Shown here: positions 61,355 to 64,000 of the stretch, one piece after another
Layout of the letters: the number at the start of each line of letters is the position of its first letter
How positions within the stretch are numbered: position 1 is the first letter of the stretch
Origin: Kitasatospora sp. NBC_01266
GTDB taxonomy: Bacteria > Actinomycetota > Actinomycetes > Streptomycetales > Streptomycetaceae
DNA: 64,000 bases
NCBI RefSeq assembly: GCF_036242395.1
Contig: NZ_CP108458.1
Span: 4,154,001-4,218,000 of the forward strand
Reading direction: 5' to 3'
Notes under the pieces: generated by a model
Told to the model about the DNA's origin: nothing
Seen by the model: the letters and a program-made list of their open reading frames with translations, nothing else
Databases searched by the model: none
Program-made: the position numbers and the translations under genes

Positions 61355-61518
61355 CGTTGTTCGGGCCCTGGACCGGCGGGCTCGGGCTCACTTCAGACGT
61401 TTCCTGGCAGCCCCGGTCATCGATCGGTCGACGCCGTTCGGCCGACCGGGAGATGAACCGCCGTCACCGCGCCGCGCACTACACTCGCCAGCAGTTCGCC
61501 GCGCGCACAGGGGGGTCC

Positions 61519-62556
61519 ATGACCGAGCGAGGCACAGCGCGGCCGGTGGACGTGGCGATCGGGCGCTGCCCCGAGCCGGTGCACACCGTGGCGGTCTACG
61601 TCTTCGACGGGATGGCACCGTTCGAGCTCGGGGTGGTGGTGGAGGTCTTCGGGCTGGCCAGGCCCGAGCTGGCCGGGCTGCTGGCCGCACCCTGGTACGG
61701 GCTCAAGGTCTGCGCGGACCGGCCCGGGACGCCGCTCGCCGTGGTCGGCGGGTTCTCGCTCACCGCGCGGCACGGGCTGGCGGAGCTGGCGGCGGCCGAC
61801 ACGGTGATCGTGACCGGGGTGGCGGGCGCCTTCGGCGACGCGGTCTCGCCCGAGCTGGTCGCCGCGCTGCGCACGGCGCACGAGCGCGGGGCCCGGATCG
61901 TGTCGATCTGCTCGGGCGCCTTCGCGCTGGCCGCCGCCGGGCTGCTGGACGGCCGGGAGGCCACCACGCACTGGCGGTACGCCGAGCTGCTGCGGCAGCG
62001 GTACCCGGCGGTGCGGGTCAACCCGGACGTGCTCTACGTGGACCACGGCGACCTGCTGACCAGCGCCGGCAGCGCGGCCGGCATCGACCTGTGCCTGCAC
62101 CTGGTGCGCGCCGACCACGGCGCGAAGGTGGCCAACACGGTGGCCCGGCGCTTCGTGGTGTCACCGCACCGGGACGGCGGGCAGGCGCAGTTCATCGAGG
62201 CCGCGGTCAAGCCGGTGGCCGAGGAGGAGGACGGGGTGGCGCAGAGCATGCGGTGGGCGCTGGACCACCTGGCCTCGCCGCTGAGCGTCTCGCTGCTGGC
62301 CAGGGCGGCCCGGATGTCCGACCGTTCGTACCTGCGGCACTTCACCGCGCGCAACGGCACCAGCCCGATGCGCTGGGTGATCACCCAGCGCATCGCGGCC
62401 AGCCTGCCGCTGCTGGAGTCGCTGGACGGGACGGTGGAGGAGATCGCCGCGGCCGTCGGCTTTGAGAGCGCGGCGACCTACCGGCACCACTTCAGCCGCA
62501 CCATGCGCACCTCGCCGACCGCCTACCGGCGCTCCTTCGGCAGCGGCCCGGCCTGA
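61519..62556 (+). CDS. GlxA-type transcriptional regulator (DJ-1/PfpI plus AraC domains)
   Basis: A 345-residue regulator. N-terminal DJ-1/PfpI-like amidotransferase fold (VAVYVFDGMAPFELGVVVEV, then RIVSICSGAFALAAAGLLDG with the nucleophile-like Cys) and a C-terminal AraC HTH pair (SVSLLARAARMSDRSYLRHF, then IAAAVGFESAATYRHHF). Such proteins often control arginine or one-carbon metabolism in streptomycetes. ATG 61519 follows GGGGGG. Confidence 0.9.
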   Translation: MTERGTARPVDVAIGRCPEPVHTVAVYVFDGMAPFELGVVVEVFGLARPELAGLLAAPWYGLKVCADRPGTPLAVVGGFSLTARHGLAELAAADTVIVTGVAGAFGDAVSPELVAALRTAHERGARIVSICSGAFALAAAGLLDGREATTHWRYAELLRQRYPAVRVNPDVLYVDHGDLLTSAGSAAGIDLCLHLVRADHGAKVANTVARRFVVSPHRDGGQAQFIEAAVKPVAEEEDGVAQSMRWALDHLASPLSVSLLARAARMSDRSYLRHFTARNGTSPMRWVITQRIAASLPLLESLDGTVEEIAAAVGFESAATYRHHFSRTMRTSPTAYRRSFGSGPA

Positions 62557-62569
62557 GCCGCAGGGCGGC

Positions 62570-63052
62570 TCAGCAGACCAGGCCGAGGTCGGCGGGGGTG
62601 GCGGTGCTCGGGTCCACCGGGCGGCGGCCCTCGGTGGGCCAGCCCTCGCGGATCCAGTACTCCAGGCCGCCGATCATCTCCTTGACCTGGCGGCCGAGCG
62701 CGGCGAGCTTCATCGCGCCCTTGGTGGAGCCGTTGCAGGCCGGGCCCCAGCAGTAGACCACCAGCAGGCCCGGGGGCAGCTCGGCGACCCTCTCGGCGGT
62801 GATCTCGGCCAGCGGCAGGCTGACCGCGCCGGGCAGGTGGGTCCTGCGGTGGGCACCCTCGATCCGGACGTCGACGATGGTGAAGTCCGCCCGGCCGTCG
62901 CGCAGCGCGTACCAGACGTCGGCGGGGTCGGCCTGGCAGCCGAGGCGCTCGGCGAAGAAGGCGAAGGCGCGCTCGGGCGCGAGCGCCGGGATCCCGGTGA
63001 CGGGCGAGGGGGCGGCGGCAGGGGTGGTGACGGGGGCGGGGGCGGCGGTCAT
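62570..63052 (-). CDS. Single-domain rhodanese-like protein
   Basis: A 160-residue protein. The rhodanese fold is seen from PADVWYALRDGRADFTIVDV through HLPGAVSLPL to the active-site loop CWGPACNGST with Cys101. It may carry a sulfur as persulfide or act as a phosphatase-like domain. It is convergent with the GlxA-type gene, 13 nt from its stop. Confidence 0.88.
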   Translation of the reverse strand: MTAAPAPVTTPAAAPSPVTGIPALAPERAFAFFAERLGCQADPADVWYALRDGRADFTIVDVRIEGAHRRTHLPGAVSLPLAEITAERVAELPPGLLVVYCWGPACNGSTKGAMKLAALGRQVKEMIGGLEYWIREGWPTEGRRPVDPSTATPADLGLVC

Positions 63053-63198
63053 CGTCGGCTCCTCGGCGAGGCGGTCAGCGCGGTCAGGATGTGCCGGGCG
63101 TTCCGGGCGGTGAGACGATCTTCCGCCGCGGGCCGCGACCGCCGACAGTGGCGCTGCCGACTACGACCGCCAAGATCCCGCCAACCGGCCGGCCCGGA

Positions 63199-64000
63199 TC
63201 AGCCGCGCATGGCGGCGGGGGTGCGGACCTCGCCACCGGCCGGACGCGGGATCGAGGCCCGGCCCCTGCCCCGCCGGCCACCGCTGCCCCGGCCCCCGCC
63301 AGGGCTCGCACCGCCCCGGCCGCGACGCGGCTTCTTGGTGGGCCAGAGCAGCACGTAGGCGGTGGAGATCACCACGAAGGCCAGCCGGACCATGCCCTTG
63401 GCCGAGTCCGAGGGGATCAGCAGCGTGCCGCCGTAGAGCGAGGCCAGCGCGATCCAGCTCCACCAGGGCACCAGGCGGCGCTGCCCGACCGCGTCCCAGA
63501 GCAGGGTGCCCAGCAGGATCGAGGCGGTGTAGTAGGTGTAGACGCTCGGGTCCAGCAGGATCCGGGCGTTGGCGCCGACCAGCACCACGGCCGGCCAGCG
63601 CCCGCGGCGCACCGCCAGGGTGCCCAGGCCCATCCCGATCGCGAACTGCGCGGGCCGGTCCCACCAGGGGGTGGACGGATCGGAGACGCCCAGCCAGCGC
63701 AGCGAGGAGGCCGGCTGGTTGGGGATGGTGAACTTGGCGGCCGACAGCGAGCCCAGGTTGCTCAGGTAGAACGGCAGCCAGGCGAGGGCGATCAGCCCGA
63801 CGCACCAGAGGAAGGACCGCCGCCAGGCCGGCTTGGGCAGCGCCAGGATCAGCGGGAGGAAGGAGATCGCCCAGGGCTTGGAGTCCACCGCCAGGGCCAG
63901 GAAGACCCCCACCGCGACCGGCTTGTTCCGGACCAGCGAGTGCACCGCGAGCATGGTGAAGAAGAGCGCCAGCACGTCGTCCATGTGCGCGAAGCGGACC
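63199..64000 (-). CDS. GT87-like membrane mannosyltransferase, C-terminal part (runs off the right edge)
   Basis: The reading frame continues beyond the window; visible C-terminal ~267 residues have about 6-7 hydrophobic segments. AHMDDVLALF (63955-63990 region) is typical of GT-C/GT87-like polyprenyl-phosphate mannosyltransferases, where the GH/xHMDD acidic motif lies in the first external loop. PNQPASSLRWLGV and an Arg/Gly-rich basic tail follow. Substrate unknown. Confidence 0.7.
   Translation of the reverse strand, partial: VRFAHMDDVLALFFTMLAVHSLVRNKPVAVGVFLALAVDSKPWAISFLPLILALPKPAWRRSFLWCVGLIALAWLPFYLSNLGSLSAAKFTIPNQPASSLRWLGVSDPSTPWWDRPAQFAIGMGLGTLAVRRGRWPAVVLVGANARILLDPSVYTYYTASILLGTLLWDAVGQRRLVPWWSWIALASLYGGTLLIPSDSAKGMVRLAFVVISTAYVLLWPTKKPRRGRGGASPGGGRGSGGRRGRGRASIPRPAGGEVRTPAAMRG

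Noticed and set aside
1..64000. CRISPR arrays, insertion sequences, prophage genes
   Set aside because: No spaced direct-repeat array, transposase motif or phage structural gene was recognised.

Overview
The window is chromosomal DNA of a high-GC actinobacterium of the Streptomyces/Kitasatospora type. Support for this comes from very GC-rich third codon positions, frequent GTG starts, the house-keeping order upp - small protein - TadA-associated protein - tadA - tRNA-Ser, a LytR_C protein, two SigB/SigF-family sigma factors, SpoIIE-type PP2C and HATPase regulators, and a secreted GH92 mannosidase with a ricin-type lectin tail. I see no insertion sequence, prophage, CRISPR array or replication origin.

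Layout. 1-10.3 kb: end of a methyltransferase, a helicase-associated-domain protein, an amino-acid permease, an HhH-GPD protein, a GH92 mannosidase, a rhomboid protease, and a TIM-barrel glycosidase-like protein preceded by a DasR-type palindrome. 10.3-16.6 kb: small conserved genes, LytR_C protein, upp, tadA, tRNA-Ser(CGA), a Gfo/Idh/MocA oxidoreductase, a 54-residue membrane protein and a Dabb protein. 16.8-18.9 kb: two tandem paralogous stress/development sigma factors. 19-30.3 kb: a tyrosine phosphatase, divergent from a long exopolysaccharide locus. 30.4-37.4 kb: small membrane protein, aldo/keto reductase, SPFH plus NlpC/P60 pair, a large surface protein with Ig-like repeats, and three tRNAs. 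37.6-49.5 kb: PAS/receiver hybrid protein, acyl-CoA ligase, a LysR-quinone oxidoreductase-SnoaL divergon, DUF1906 protein, a small secreted protein, a GlcD-like oxidase, a COG4705 membrane protein. 49.6-64 kb: tRNA-Ser(TGA), HtrA-type protease, TPP riboswitch plus CytX-type permease, glycerophosphodiesterase, HATPase regulator, DUF5926 protein, small prim-pol protein, PP2C, aminopeptidase P, GlxA-type regulator, rhodanese, and the start-truncated end of a glycosyltransferase-like membrane protein.

The most notable system is the eight-gene locus at 20.28-30.35 kb. It combines a secreted Agd3-like (CE18) deacetylase, a PelF-like GT4 glycosyltransferase, a polytopic membrane protein, two SDR sugar-nucleotide enzymes, a nucleotidyltransferase, a spherulin-4/GH135 (Sph3-like) protein and a GH114 (Ega3-like) lipoprotein. 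Agd3, Sph3 and Ega3 are the three carbohydrate-active accessory enzymes of fungal galactosaminogalactan (GAG) synthesis, and PelF is the synthase of the bacterial Pel polysaccharide. The locus therefore looks like a bacterial route to a partially deacetylated galactosamine-containing polymer. Five of its seven gene junctions are tight (four are 4-bp GTGA/ATGA overlaps).

Several regulators could form a partner-switching network (two SigB/F sigma factors, a HATPase protein with a long insertion, a PP2C protein with altered metal ligands), though the genes are scattered. All calls are from reading the sequence and family knowledge; no searches were run.
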